64,000 nt of DNA from the NCBI GenBank assembly GCA_963693085.1, contig OY856409.1, positions 1,333,318,415 to 1,333,382,414 on the forward strand. The letters run 5' to 3'. Positions within the stretch are counted from its first letter, which is position 1. Each line of letters starts with the position of its first letter. Made by a program: the position numbers and the translations under genes. Under the pieces are notes generated by a model that did no database searches, had not been told where the DNA came from, and was given only the letters and a program-made list of their open reading frames with translations. Of the stretch, positions 33,528 through 44,521 are shown one piece after another. Source of the DNA: Alisma plantago-aquatica (lineage: Eukaryota; Streptophyta; Magnoliopsida; Alismatales; Alismataceae).

Positions 33528-33625
33528 GAAAAGGAGGTACACCTTGGTGATATGGGTAGTCCAATCATTCCTTTTAAGATCAACTTATCCAAGGCCTCAA
33601 ATCCTAGGATGTTACACATGTGAAC

Positions 33626-34480
33626 CTTGTTTGATGGGCAAGGTGGATAAGACCCTTTTCACTGGTAACAATGAGAGGGGTAGTGATTTATAAGAACTCA
33701 TACATATTGATGTGTGCGGACCTTTTAGAACAAGCGCCAGAGTTGGGTATCAGTACTTCATTACCTTCACTGATGACTTCTGTAGGTATGGCTATGCTTA
33801 TTTAATTAAACATAAGTCATAAACTCTTGACGGGTTCAAGGAGTTTATGAATGAAGTACAGAACCAACTTGGTAAAAGTATTAAGACACTTCATTCTGAT
33901 TGAGGTGGAGAATACTTAAACCAAGAGGTTGAGAACCTTGTTAGAGCCCATGGGATTGTATCCCAGTGGACTTCATCTGGAACACCTCAACATAATGGTG
34001 TGTTAGAAAGAAGGAATCACACATTGCTAGATATGGTGCGATCAATGATGAGTTTAGATGATATTTCGACTAACTTCTAGGTTTTTGCTCTACATATCGC
34101 TGCATATATACTATATCAAGTACCATCTAAATCAGTTCAAAAGACACCATATGAGATATGGCATGGAAAACATCCCAAAATGTCTTTTATGAGGATTTGG
34201 GGATGTGAAGCTTATGTTAAAAGAATGTTTTCTGACAATCTTGGTCCTAAATATGATAAATGGTATTTTATTGGATATCCTAAAGGAATAAGAGGATATT
34301 ACTTTTATTCCCAATTTGAAAATCAAGTGTTTCTTTCCAGGGATGTTGCATTCCTTGAGATGGACTTCATTTCCAAAGGAATCAGTGGGAGAAAAGTGGA
34401 ACACAAAGAGGTTTGAGACCAATAAGAAAACATTGAACCGATAGATGAACAAGAGGAACAAAGAGAATCACAAGATGTAG
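33626..34480 (+). pseudogene. Copia copy 2 integrase
   Basis: Continues from 32783 after Cassandra. Integrase core words (HTDVCGPF-like at 33705, YFITFTDDFCRYGYAYL-like near 33755) and the C-terminal part at 34180-34416 (MSFMRIWGCEAYVKRMFSDNLGPKYDKWYFIGYPKG). Frameshifts and stops are frequent. Equivalent to 150-1010 of copy 1 but somewhat better kept. Confidence 0.85.
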
Positions 34481-34529
34481 TGGAGTCTCAAATTCCTCAA
34501 GTAACACAAGAACCTCATAGATCTAATAG

Positions 34530-35360
34530 GACACACCTTGAGGCAGAAATATTTGGATATCTTATTACTCGGGAAGGCAGTGAATTGGTCATAGATGATG
34601 AGTCAATATCCTATGAAGATGCTATTTAGGGACCAGAGTCAGAGAAATGGCTTGAGGTCATGAGATCTGAGATGGAATCCATGTATACCAACAAAGTATG
34701 GACTTTGGTGGATCTACCTGAAGGGGTAAAACCCATAGGGTGCAAGTGGGTATTCAAGAAGAAGACCGACATGGATGGTAAAGTACAAACCTATAAGGGA
34801 ATATTGGTAGCAAAGGGTTCAGACAAGTTTAAGGTGTTGACTATGATGAAACCCTTTCTCCAGTGGACATGGTTAAGTCCATCAGGATCATGCTTGCCAT
34901 TACAACTTATCGTGACTATGATATTTGGTTGATGGATATTAAAACTACATTCCTTTATAGGAATCTTCTTGAGGATGTGTATATGACACAACCTTAGGGT
35001 TTTATAAATCCAAAGGATGCAAATAAAGTCAGTAAGCTATAAAGGTCAATCTATGGATTTAAGCAAGCATCTTGGAGCTGAAATCTTCATTTTGATGAGA
35101 CAGTCAAAGAGTTCAACTTTATTTAAAATGAAGATGAACCTTGTGTATACAAGAAGGTTAGTGTGAGCATAGTGACATTCTTCATATTGTATGTAGATGA
35201 CATACTATTGATGGGGAATGATATACCCACTTTACAAAAGGTAAAGACATGGTTTGGAAACACATTCTCTGTGAAAGACTTGGGAGAAGCATCCTACATC
35301 TTAGAGTTAGAGATCTATAGAGATAGATCCAAAAGGCTTCTTGGACTAAGTTAGATCACA
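34530..35360 (+). pseudogene. Copia copy 2 reverse transcriptase
   Basis: Starts EDA-stop-GPESEKWLEVMRSEMESMYTNKVWTLVDLPEGVKPIGCKWVFKKKTD, the standard copia RT N-terminus. After frame changes comes DLGEASYILELEIYRDRSKRLLGLS, preceded by the catalytic YVDD at 35190-35201. All active-site residues of the palm box are present but the frame is broken at least three times. Confidence 0.9.
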
Positions 35361-36184
35361 TACATTGACAAAGTGGTGAAGCAGTCCAACATTGGAGAAC
35401 TGAAAGAGAGGAAGACTGCCAACATTGCATGGAGTGACCATCTCTAAAGTTCAATGTCCCAGTTCTTGTGAAGAAAGGGAACACATGAGTTTGATTCCAT
35501 ATGCCTAAGCAATTGGATCAATCATGTATGTAATGTTGTGTACCCATCCAGACATCTTGTATGGCTTGAGCATGGAAAGCAGATATCAGTTAGATCCAAG
35601 TTATGCTCATTGGACAGTCATGAAGAACATACTCAAGTACTTGAGAAGAACTAAGGATTAATTCTTGGTCTAAAATGGAAAGGAATAGTTGGTGGTAAAA
35701 ACTTATACAGATGCAAGTTTCCAGACTAACAAAGATGATTACAAATTGCAATCAGGATTCATGTTTTCCCTAAACAACAGAGCTATAAGCTGGAAGAGTT
35801 TCAAGCAAGAGACAGTTGTTGATTCTACAACAGAGGCCTAGTATATTGTTGCATCGAATGCACCAAAGGAGGTTGTATGGATCAAGAAGTTCATTATAGA
35901 ATTTGGGGTCATTCCAAGCATCAACAACACAATCAAGCTATATTGTGACAACAATGGAGCTATTGCACAAGCTAAGGAAACCAGATCGCATCAATGCTCA
36001 ATGCATATACAAAGGCAGTTCCATCTCATACGAGAGATCGTACAGTGAGTAGATGTAAAGATTTACAGAGTACCGACTGAGAATAATGTTTTTGACCCCT
36101 TGACAAAGGCACTTTCACACCATAAGCATGATGGTCATGTTAGATCATTTGGAATACGATTCATGGGTGATTGTCTCTTAGTGC
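35361..36184 (+). pseudogene. Copia copy 2 RNase H
   Basis: Broken connection and RNase H region equivalent to 1911-2668. Near 35930-35960 it reads like IKLYCDNNGAIAQAKE, a hallmark of copia RNase H, and near 36090 like FDPLTKALS. Directly followed by the polypurine tract. Confidence 0.82.
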
Positions 36185-36195
36185 AAGTGGGAGTC
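36185..36195 (+). other. Copia copy 2 polypurine tract
   Basis: AAGTGGGAGTC-type purine tract abutting the LTR start TGTTGGTATG; identical in copy 1 at about 2670-2680. Confidence 0.8.
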
Positions 36196-38380
36196 TGTTG
36201 GTATGTATGCCCAGAGAGCCAATCATATGATGATTGTAATGGCATAACTTGTAATTGATTTGATTTATAAATAATGAAAGATTTCCAATTTATTCTATTT
36301 AATTCAGTTATGAGATAATGATGTAGCATTATAAATATCTACAGAATAATATTACTCAATGATGTATGTCTTCAAGTATAAGACTTAGGGAAATGAGATC
36401 ATACAAATGTTAAAAGTATATATACATATTCTCATTATGTCCCTGATCGATTGTTATTGTGGAAGGTTGATAGACAATAATGACACATAAGATCAGAGTG
36501 TGGTTTTTTGATGATAGAATCTCACTAGTCATGATATGGTTGTATCAAACCAAGCACAAATATACATGTTAGAGAATATTGTATCGGACAGAACCACCAT
36601 GAGACTAACACATGGAAGCCATCATCAAGAAGTCATAGTCATCTCGCACAGTGATGGTGGTGGTTGTGGTTCTTAACCTGAAATCACTACACTCATCACA
36701 TGTTGTTGGGTACACTTTGACATTGTCAAACACAATCCTGAAACATGGGTTGTTATAAAGATGATGATTGGGTGACTTTGACACATGGGGATAGACTGTG
36801 AGTGATATAAATGGGATTTGTCCCTCCTACAAGATTTTGATGTTTTACGCCTCATGATTAGTGAGTCTGAGGAATGCATGGCCATGCACATGTGAGTCAA
36901 TATGTGATATTGAGCTTACATATATCTCAGATAGACTATTGTGGTTCAAGAAACAAGATTGAATGATGAATAGGATGACTGCTCCATGCCTCAAGTTCAA
37001 TATGGACATCATTGACAAAAGAACTATACAAACACTGCAACACCATACACAAATTGTAGGTTGAAGTTGCTCTCCAACTTCCATTTATTTGGGTAGTATT
37101 GATGTGTGACTAGGCAACACTCATTGCTTGTGATGTCATAAGTTGTTATGGGCATTCACCGCCAATATAATATGGGACCTATAGGGTCACACACATAGGT
37201 ATCGACCTAGAAGAGGAGTTTAATCTTGAATAACAATTGAATTAATTGCTAAAATGTTTAGATAATTGATTCACGTAACAAATCAGGATGACTGCACTGC
37301 CAAACACCCATCCATAGAGTGATACGGTCATCTGGAGTGCCAACTGGTCGTCTCAAGGGTTGAGACGGTCATTTAGAAGTGTCAGGCTGATTTGAGTTGA
37401 AATTGTCTAAGGTGCGAACTGACCGAACCAACCTGCTCGGTTTGGGTCACCGGAAAATCATCTAGGTGATTGAGATGGATATCTCACATTGGCAAGATCG
37501 ATCAGTTTGGCTAAAGGAAGGTTCTAGATACTTTCCGTATTCATTTCAATTTCACATTACTTGTTGTGCAAGGAATTGATGCTTGGTATTAATGGGAAAT
37601 GAATTGCCAATTTCGTATGCGATTAAAAAATTACGAAGTGATACTCTCACAATGTGAGATGAACATCTCACATGCCATATGACCGTCTGGTGTTCCAGAT
37701 GGTCGTTTTAGTGGTTGCATGTTATGAAAATTCAAGATCTCCCGGTCCCTTCCACTCCCACACAGGCTGGGAACCCAAACCCTAACCCCTCTTATAAAAT
37801 AGAGGGGTGATGGGGACTTCCTAGAGTACAACATATACAATTGAGAATCAATTTCTCAGACAATTTTTGTCCTCTCTGGTTGTGGTAACCATGAGAGTCT
37901 AAGCAAGTCCTACCCGACAAGGGAGGGATAGCAAGGGAGAGAACAACTGAGATCATAGTTGTGGGAGAGCAAGCTGGTGACTAGTATGCCAACAGAAGGG
38001 ACAACTCCTTCCTGTCCATTCTAGCAGGACGATAGGAGTTCTAGGAGGTCCATGTGGACTTCTCTAGAGGCGAGAGGCCATTATCTGCTGCTAAGAGGGC
38101 ATCGTCAACCAATAGTTCATGATGAGAGGAGTTGCTGCAGAAGACGATGTTCGAGTTTGTTGTCCATGGAGGAGTAGTTAGACGAGTCCCAATGCAACCA
38201 ACAGTCAGAGTTGCATAACTACAACAATGAGGATTGTCGTTGGACTTGATCCAGGACCAGGTATATCCTCGAAACCATACTTTCCATATTATACTTATTG
38301 ACGCGATCCACTAGTTATGGGAATATGGTAGATACTTTTTTTTGTTTTCGATGCCTACTATGTAGCCATATTTCCCAACA
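36196..38380 (+). repeat. Copia 3' LTR
   Basis: 2,185 bp, starts TGTTGGTATGTATGCCC and ends TTTCCCAACA. TATA box TATAAAAT at 37793-37800. It shows the uninterrupted sequence at the Tekay target site (GGGGACTTCCTAGAGTAC near 37812-37829). The palindrome-rich block is at 37317-37710. The 5 bp after it (GTAAC) would be the TSD, but the matching left end lies outside the window. Confidence 0.92.
37317..37710. repeat. Palindrome-rich block in copia 3' LTR
   Basis: Includes TGTGAGATG/CATCTCACA arms with a 2-base spacer (37653-37672) and GACCGTCTGG/CCAGATGGTC arms around TGTT (37681-37704). It also has CGTCTC/GAGACG (37349-37366) and TGAGAT/ATCTCA (37470-37485). Confidence 0.65.
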
Positions 38381-38648
38381 GTAACAAGATAGCAGGATAT
38401 ACATAGGCTAGAGCAGAGGGGAGTTTATGGGCAAAGGGGAGGTGAGATCGTATATATCTAAGAATGGGCATTCTTCGCTATAGAGAGACAGGGCTGAAAT
38501 AGGATATCACTAGATTTGGGAAGATATGAGGAATACAAGGGGGGGAATCACTACATGAGGGGCACTGGAGACGGAGTACCTATAAGGCCCCTGACCCAAC
38601 TTGGTGCTTGGGTATACTTTCTTTTCTTAATGAGATTCTTATCTAACA
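38381..38648. other. Unassigned 268 bp
   Basis: Between the copia LTR and the next LTR-like block. Purine-rich, no gene and no repeat recognised. Confidence 0.4.
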
Positions 38649-41600
38649 TGTGACAATCCTATATTTTCAGTTTGGTCCTGTTCAGATGATGTTTGAGCTT
38701 TGTATGTTTATTTTGGACCTAGTTGCAATTTACCCATGTTGAGGGATTATTTTACAATTTTTCACATGTTGAGCATGCCCTTAGTGCTTTATCATCATGA
38801 TATAGATATAATGATGCTAAGTGGCACCTTGTTGGACCTTGGTTGATGAGGTGGCATGCATTACGCTTTGGGATCTCACTCTCAGGTTTGGCATTCGTGC
38901 TCAATATCATATTTGGATTGGTTCTACTCCGTAGCCCAAATCTCATTACAGAAGAAACTGGTTCAAGTCCTTTCCCTTTGCTGCATCTTTCACAGTCCCA
39001 CTCCTCCTCAGGACCAAGCTGGGCTGCATTGCCTTCATACCTTTGCCCTGATGCCCTGTCGGGAGCCCGATCTACTTTATTAAAGCAAACTTTTGCCCAT
39101 CATCTACGTGAAAGTGATTTCTTTTATGATTCCTTCTCTCACTTCTTGAAGACACCTTGATGTGATTTTTTGAGTGTCACGACCCTTGTCTCGACCTTGT
39201 AGGGTGTTTTGGGTGTGTCTTGACTAAGAAACCTTGCTTGGGTGTTTTTGTCTTGACCTTGATGGTCTTTAGGTGCTTTGGGTCGAGATGGTTGTCTTCT
39301 TGTGGTGTGTTTCGACCAGGGTTGTGTGGTGACCTTTTGTTGTGGCTGAGACAAGATGTATTGAGGTTGCCTCAACCTATAGGGTGGTGGTGATGCAAGT
39401 GGTCAAGAACCCACCTAGGTTTTATCACCATAGGTTACATGCATGCATATAGTGGTTGCATGTTAGTTTCTTTTGTGGACAAGTGTCCCTTTGGTGGTGT
39501 CTTATGTTGGCACTTCACCCATACCTTGCTTCTCTCCTCCTTTGAGTATATAACCTCTCTCTTATTCATGCAAGTGATCTTTTTCAGACCTCCTTCTCCC
39601 TTCTCTTGTGTTCGTCCTTGGATCTTTAAGGAGCAAGAAGGACTGATCTTGGGTGCTTTGGTGGTCGGCCAACCTTGCATGTGGTGCTTTGGAGTTTGAT
39701 CACCTTCCTTGTGGTGGTCCTTGGTGGTTTCTCTTCTTTATAAGTGTGGTTCTTTTCCCTTGATCACGTTTTCCCTTTGGAACCCTACCTTCCTTCTTCT
39801 TCTTTTCAGCCACTAAGACCATGTTTTGACATGGTAGCTTCCTTGAAGATCTCATCCTCACAAAGGGGTCATGGACTATGTTTTGACATGGTGACACCTG
39901 AGTGAGAGGGAGCTCTCTTCTTCCTTCTTTCTTCTTGGTTTGGCCTAAGGTTTTTCACCCTCTTTCTTGAGCATTCTTTTGACCATGGTGTTCTTCTCTT
40001 TGGAGATGATCTTTTGGCCGAAGTGTTGACCTTGGTTGGATCTTCATCTTCTTCCTTGGAGCCTTTGATCTTGGAGCTTGGTCTCTCCTTAAGGTAGGTT
40101 ATATAACTCTATACCTTCATCTATTACTTGTACCTTAATCATACTTGCATGCTACTATTTTAATCCCTAAACTTGATGCTCATATGCTATATGAAGTTGC
40201 CATGAATTAAGGTTTAAGACTTTGTAGTATTATCGTATAGATTACACTCTTTCTTAAACCCTAATTTCTTATACCCAATTTGTTAGGTGATGGTTGAGAT
40301 GATTTCAATACATGCATCATGTTTCTTGGCTTCATCACCATGATTTGGTTCGGCCTTATGTTTTCTTGAGGTTGAAGCTTTTTCTTCTTCCACCTAGTTG
40401 GTTCTTCAAGGTTTTCACGTTGAAGTTCAATTTTCATGGTTTTGACGCCTATCTTGCATGGAGTTTTTCTATCTTGTTGGTGGTGTTTTTCCTTGATGTT
40501 CATATTCTATTTTAATGAGGTTCATCTCTATTTTGATGTTGGTTAAGTGTTGTTAGGGTACCTTTACCTTAGTGGCCGCTACAACTTGATCTTGTCTAGG
40601 TCGAGGCACATATGTTGTTCTTGGTCGAGACCTATGCTTTGCTTTTGGTCAAGATGCATGTTTCTATTTTTATGGTAACCCTTGGTGTTGTTCTTGGTCG
40701 AGGCATGATCTTGAGTGGTCGAGACATGTGGTTGATGGTGGTCGAGACACCATGTGGGTAGAGGTCCAGACACATGGTTTTGTCGCGTTTGAGACTCTTG
40801 CTTTAGGGATGGCCGATACATGTGTTTGGTCTTGATCGGGATGCTTGTTTTATGCATGGTTGAGACACCTACCTTTGTGGTGGTCGAGACACATGCTCTT
40901 ATCTGGGTCGAGACTCCTAGTTGGCTTGAGGTCGAGACACTTGGATGGTTTATGGTCGTGACACATGTTTGCTTAGTGTATGGTCGATACACATGCATGT
41001 TACATGGTAGTAATACATGCATAACCTAAGGAGATGACACACATACACATGTACATGAGGTTGATACCTAGTGCTGATGACATAATGCTCTAATAATGTT
41101 TAATTAATGATGTTATAATCCTACTATGCTCCAAGAAAGTGGGAGGTGACATAATTAGGGTTTGGTGATGGAATTATGATATGAAATCCTAATCGGCTAT
41201 GTGTTTGGAACCCTAACCCTAATCCTAGGGTGTGCTATGCTTGTTGAGCTTTACATGAAGTGGTTAACATGTTATTATGTTTTTTCTCTCTTATTTCTAA
41301 ACCCCTAACCATGTAGGTGAAATGAATGTCATAGCTTGTGTATGCTATGGTGATGATCATGTAACACAGATTGATGTCTATGAGCCTTGTTGGGACCTGT
41401 TGATATCATAATGATGTAATGGGTCTTATGACCTAGAAGAGACTTTATGCCTAGTATGAGGTGTTATCCTCCAGTGATGTGAATGAGGGATTAATATCCC
41501 ATAGTAATGTAACATGACGATGGCCTTGTGAACGAAAGTGCTACAAGTATCATGTGGTGATGATGTGACAAGTTCACACCTTATACATTTTATATCTTCT

Positions 41601-42508
41601 GAAGTTGTATTATGCCCTTATCTTTGTAGAGTTTATTTAGGGTTTGTATGTTGAAACTTGATTGATGCCAAAAGATAGTCAATTGGACTAACTAATCAAG
41701 TGAAACCCTAATCATGTAGTTTCCATGTTCCATACATCCATCTTCAACATCAATACTTGTTGAATGGTGAAACGAGTTCTCCCGTAGTGGAAGCTCAGAG
41801 TCATATATTGTGGAGTATATGCATTTCACATGATTGGTTGTGGTCATACCCTGGTAGGAGAACGGTCGAGGCCATATCTCAATGATGTGATACAGTGTAT
41901 ATATATAATATCTTTGAGGATGGTTGTGCTCATACCTCGGTAAGAGTGCGGTTGCGGTCTCCTGTGGCTATAATCGTAACTCAATTTCACTAGCGTTGTG
42001 ACCTATATACCAAGGTAGGCTAGGTTGTTTTGTAGTTGAACTTGATTTGTCATTGCGGTAGACTCAGAATGACTAAGGGTGTGGATAGATCATAGGAGTC
42101 CGACTCCTCCTAGATCTTGTATGGCACTGATTTTGACTTAGCAATGGTCAGTTGGAGTATGAGTGGTATACCTCATATCCTCAGGGTAGAATAAAAGACA
42201 TAATATAGTTGTGTAGTATATTTTGCTTAGGGTCAAATGTGGATAACATTGTTTGAGCCCTTTGCCTTATCTTTGTACTGATTTCTTGAATTATAATGCA
42301 GTAAGAGAAGTCATTTGTTATACATCTTCTTCATATTTCTTCTTAACATATTAATTGTTCTACTGCTCAGTGGTAATTGTCCAGTTTGCTTAATATACAT
42401 TATCCGTTGGATACATATCGTTTAGTTGAATCTACTCAACCTGCTAAGTATGCCATCTACATGCTTAGTTATTTGTTCTTTTAATAGATGTTGGCGAAGA
42501 TTTATATA
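38649..42508 (+). repeat. Probable gypsy LTR-derived block, plus orientation
   Basis: No coding sequence seen in 3.9 kb. It starts TGTGACAATCC, has TATATAA at 39547-39553 (about 0.9 kb in, the same distance as in the Tekay LTR) and a 24-bp-period array at 40600-40990. Its tail at 41760-42510 resembles the later part of long gypsy LTRs. The other end and any internal region are not identified, so it may be a solo or truncated LTR. Confidence 0.45.
40600..40995 (+). repeat. 24-bp-period array with GGTCGAGACACATG core
   Basis: About 16-17 degenerate units. The core GTCGAGACACATG or close variants start near 40600, 40624, 40648, 40697, 40718, 40741, 40764, 40812, 40835, 40859, 40883, 40908, 40931, 40955 and 40983, so most steps are 23-25 bp. 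The sequence between cores is not conserved. The minus-strand frame 40579-41022 stays open because 24 is a multiple of three; I do not regard it as a gene. Confidence 0.75.
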
Positions 42509-44521
42509 TGTAACACCCGATTTTCATATCCCATGAGCAGAAGCTATTTTTTTTACAATTGGGCAGTGTTACTAACATGATAGGCATTACAATAATGATG
42601 GATAAAAACCAATACATACTAGTATGAATTACATTCTCATAAATTCCTAGAAAAGAAACCTTATTGCAAAAGGGAACTTATACCATGAACTACTTTATAT
42701 AAATCTCATTTAAATCTGGGACCGTGTAGATGGCACCCAACCAAGCAAATCTCCTAAGGTTATGGCTGCATACACTTGTCATGACTATCCCATAAAATGT
42801 TATGTACCTACAGACATCTCATCCCCAACGATGCACAAATAGGAAAACTACTGTTAGAGTAAGTGGCATTGAACTTGTAATATGAAAAACATAAATATGA
42901 TATAATTTAAAGCTAAACTAATATATGAAAGCTATAAACTTATACTGAATCAATGTGTCTTTTATTTACATCTTTTATCTTATTTGTGGCCACCATTATA
43001 CAATAAGTCCCCTGAATTGGCGTATCTACGCCCTGAATTGGTACCAAAGTTGTAAGGAGGTAGGATCACCCCCCTATTAAAATAAAATTTTGAATAATTA
43101 ACATCCATTCCAAACACACTCAAAGGTATGTTGGAATAGGTATAAATTTTCCAAATTTATTATAATGGTATGCAAACGACCAAAGTGTAGCAGCGGAATA
43201 AAAATAACTAACCATATTCAACTTTCATAAAAGATTACACATGTACATCAAAATCTCCCATTAGGGTTTACAACAAGATACAAAAAAAAGGATCTAGATA
43301 GAGGGAAGTCTAAACTACTTCAAATCTTGTCTCCAGAGAAACATCTCGAAGTGCTAAATCCATGCCCAAAGCTATGTTCTCCTGATTCAACTCAACATCT
43401 TGTCCTAACCTGGGTGGTTCGGAAAGCACCCAACAAAAGGGAAAAGAAATCAAGGTATGTGTCACAAAACTAGTCTAGGATAACAATATAAGTAAAGAAA
43501 ATAAGAACATGCTAGGGTTCATCATAAGATGAAGATAACAAGAGTATGAGGCTATATTCAAAAGAAACTTGCCATTAACAATTATATTAAAAAGGATTTG
43601 CATGTAAGATAATTATGTCTACCTAAATAAGTAGGGTTGAGGCACCTACCAGACCTCTAACATTTAGGTGAGGGGAGAATAAGGCATTCCCAGTCACCTA
43701 CAATATTATGGGGAGAATAAGACATTCCCCAGGACGATTATTTACATGCCCTCTGTGGGTGGTTATACATAAGTACAACTACTTTATTTTAAATAGAACA
43801 TAAATCCACACGCTAGAAAAAGTAGTCATGGCAAGAATAATTATATGAATCAATAAGCATGGCAGTGGGGTACCAAGACCCAAGAATAATCTTCCAAAAT
43901 TGATTTATGAGGCAAGTATAGCAAAAGATTCAAGAGTATATGAAATAGGGTTTAATAAAGCCTCATTATAGAAAAATAGGCTCAGGAAAAATTATTCCCA
44001 ACTTAAGGTGTAAATGCACATACCTCTCTTACTGATATCAATTACTAACTTTCACCACTTTAATTGAGTCCAAGTTCCACTTTGCCTATTTTCAATGTAT
44101 TAACATGTATTAGAGTACATAGTGCACATTAATATATAGAAACCCTAATTTTAAACTTTTTTTAGAAAACTCAGATTTAGACTCTTAAAACATCACCAAT
44201 AAACTTATTAAGTTCTCCTGATCAAGAAAACATATTTTTATGTTAATTTTGGAGTTATGATGATTAAGCTGTAATTTTTATGGATTTTATGCATTAAATT
44301 CGTTTTACAAAAATCACCCTTCGTCAAACTATGAAATCAGACCTTGAAAATATTTTTATTAGATAGATATTGTTTTACAATTATAAAACATATTTATTTG
44401 TCAAATTTGGATAAGCGGTTCAGAAGATATGAATTTTTCAATACTGACTAATAGGAAATTGCCACATCATCAAACCGATCGAGACAATTGAAGAGAGAGG
44501 GAGAGGGAGAAAACACCATTT
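42509..44521 (-). repeat. Probable gypsy LTR, minus orientation, left part
   Basis: Plus-strand start TGTAACACCCG would be the LTR's 3' end on the minus strand. It carries one clear stem-loop unit GGCGTA-TC-TACGCC at 43019-43032, the same type as the array at 52146-52265. It is interrupted at 44521 by the Sirevirus-like element and probably continues at 51782. No genes seen. Confidence 0.4.

Larger units (their letters stand above)
32784..33616 (-). mobile_element. Cassandra TRIM element, complete
   Basis: 833 bp on the minus strand. Both LTRs are 291 bp (5' LTR 33616-33326, 3' LTR 33074-32784), beginning TGTAAC and ending GTTACA. The interior is 251 bp and noncoding, with PBS TGGTATCAGAGCCATAA at 33323-33307 and a polypurine tract read AAGTGGGGGAGAT on the minus strand at about 33088-33076. 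Each LTR holds sequence related to 5S rRNA, the diagnostic of Cassandra. Direct repeats CATGTGAAC flank it (32775-32783 and 33617-33625). It encodes no protein and relies on other elements' enzymes. Confidence 0.93.

Noticed and set aside
38843..39160. 105-codon frame with hydrophobic start
   Set aside because: Noncoding LTR-like block, no homology recognised, TATA-like site downstream.
40579..41022. Open frame of 147 codons on the minus strand with an 8-residue repeat
   Set aside because: It exists only because the DNA array has a 24-bp step; no start context, no family, and it lies in LTR-like DNA.
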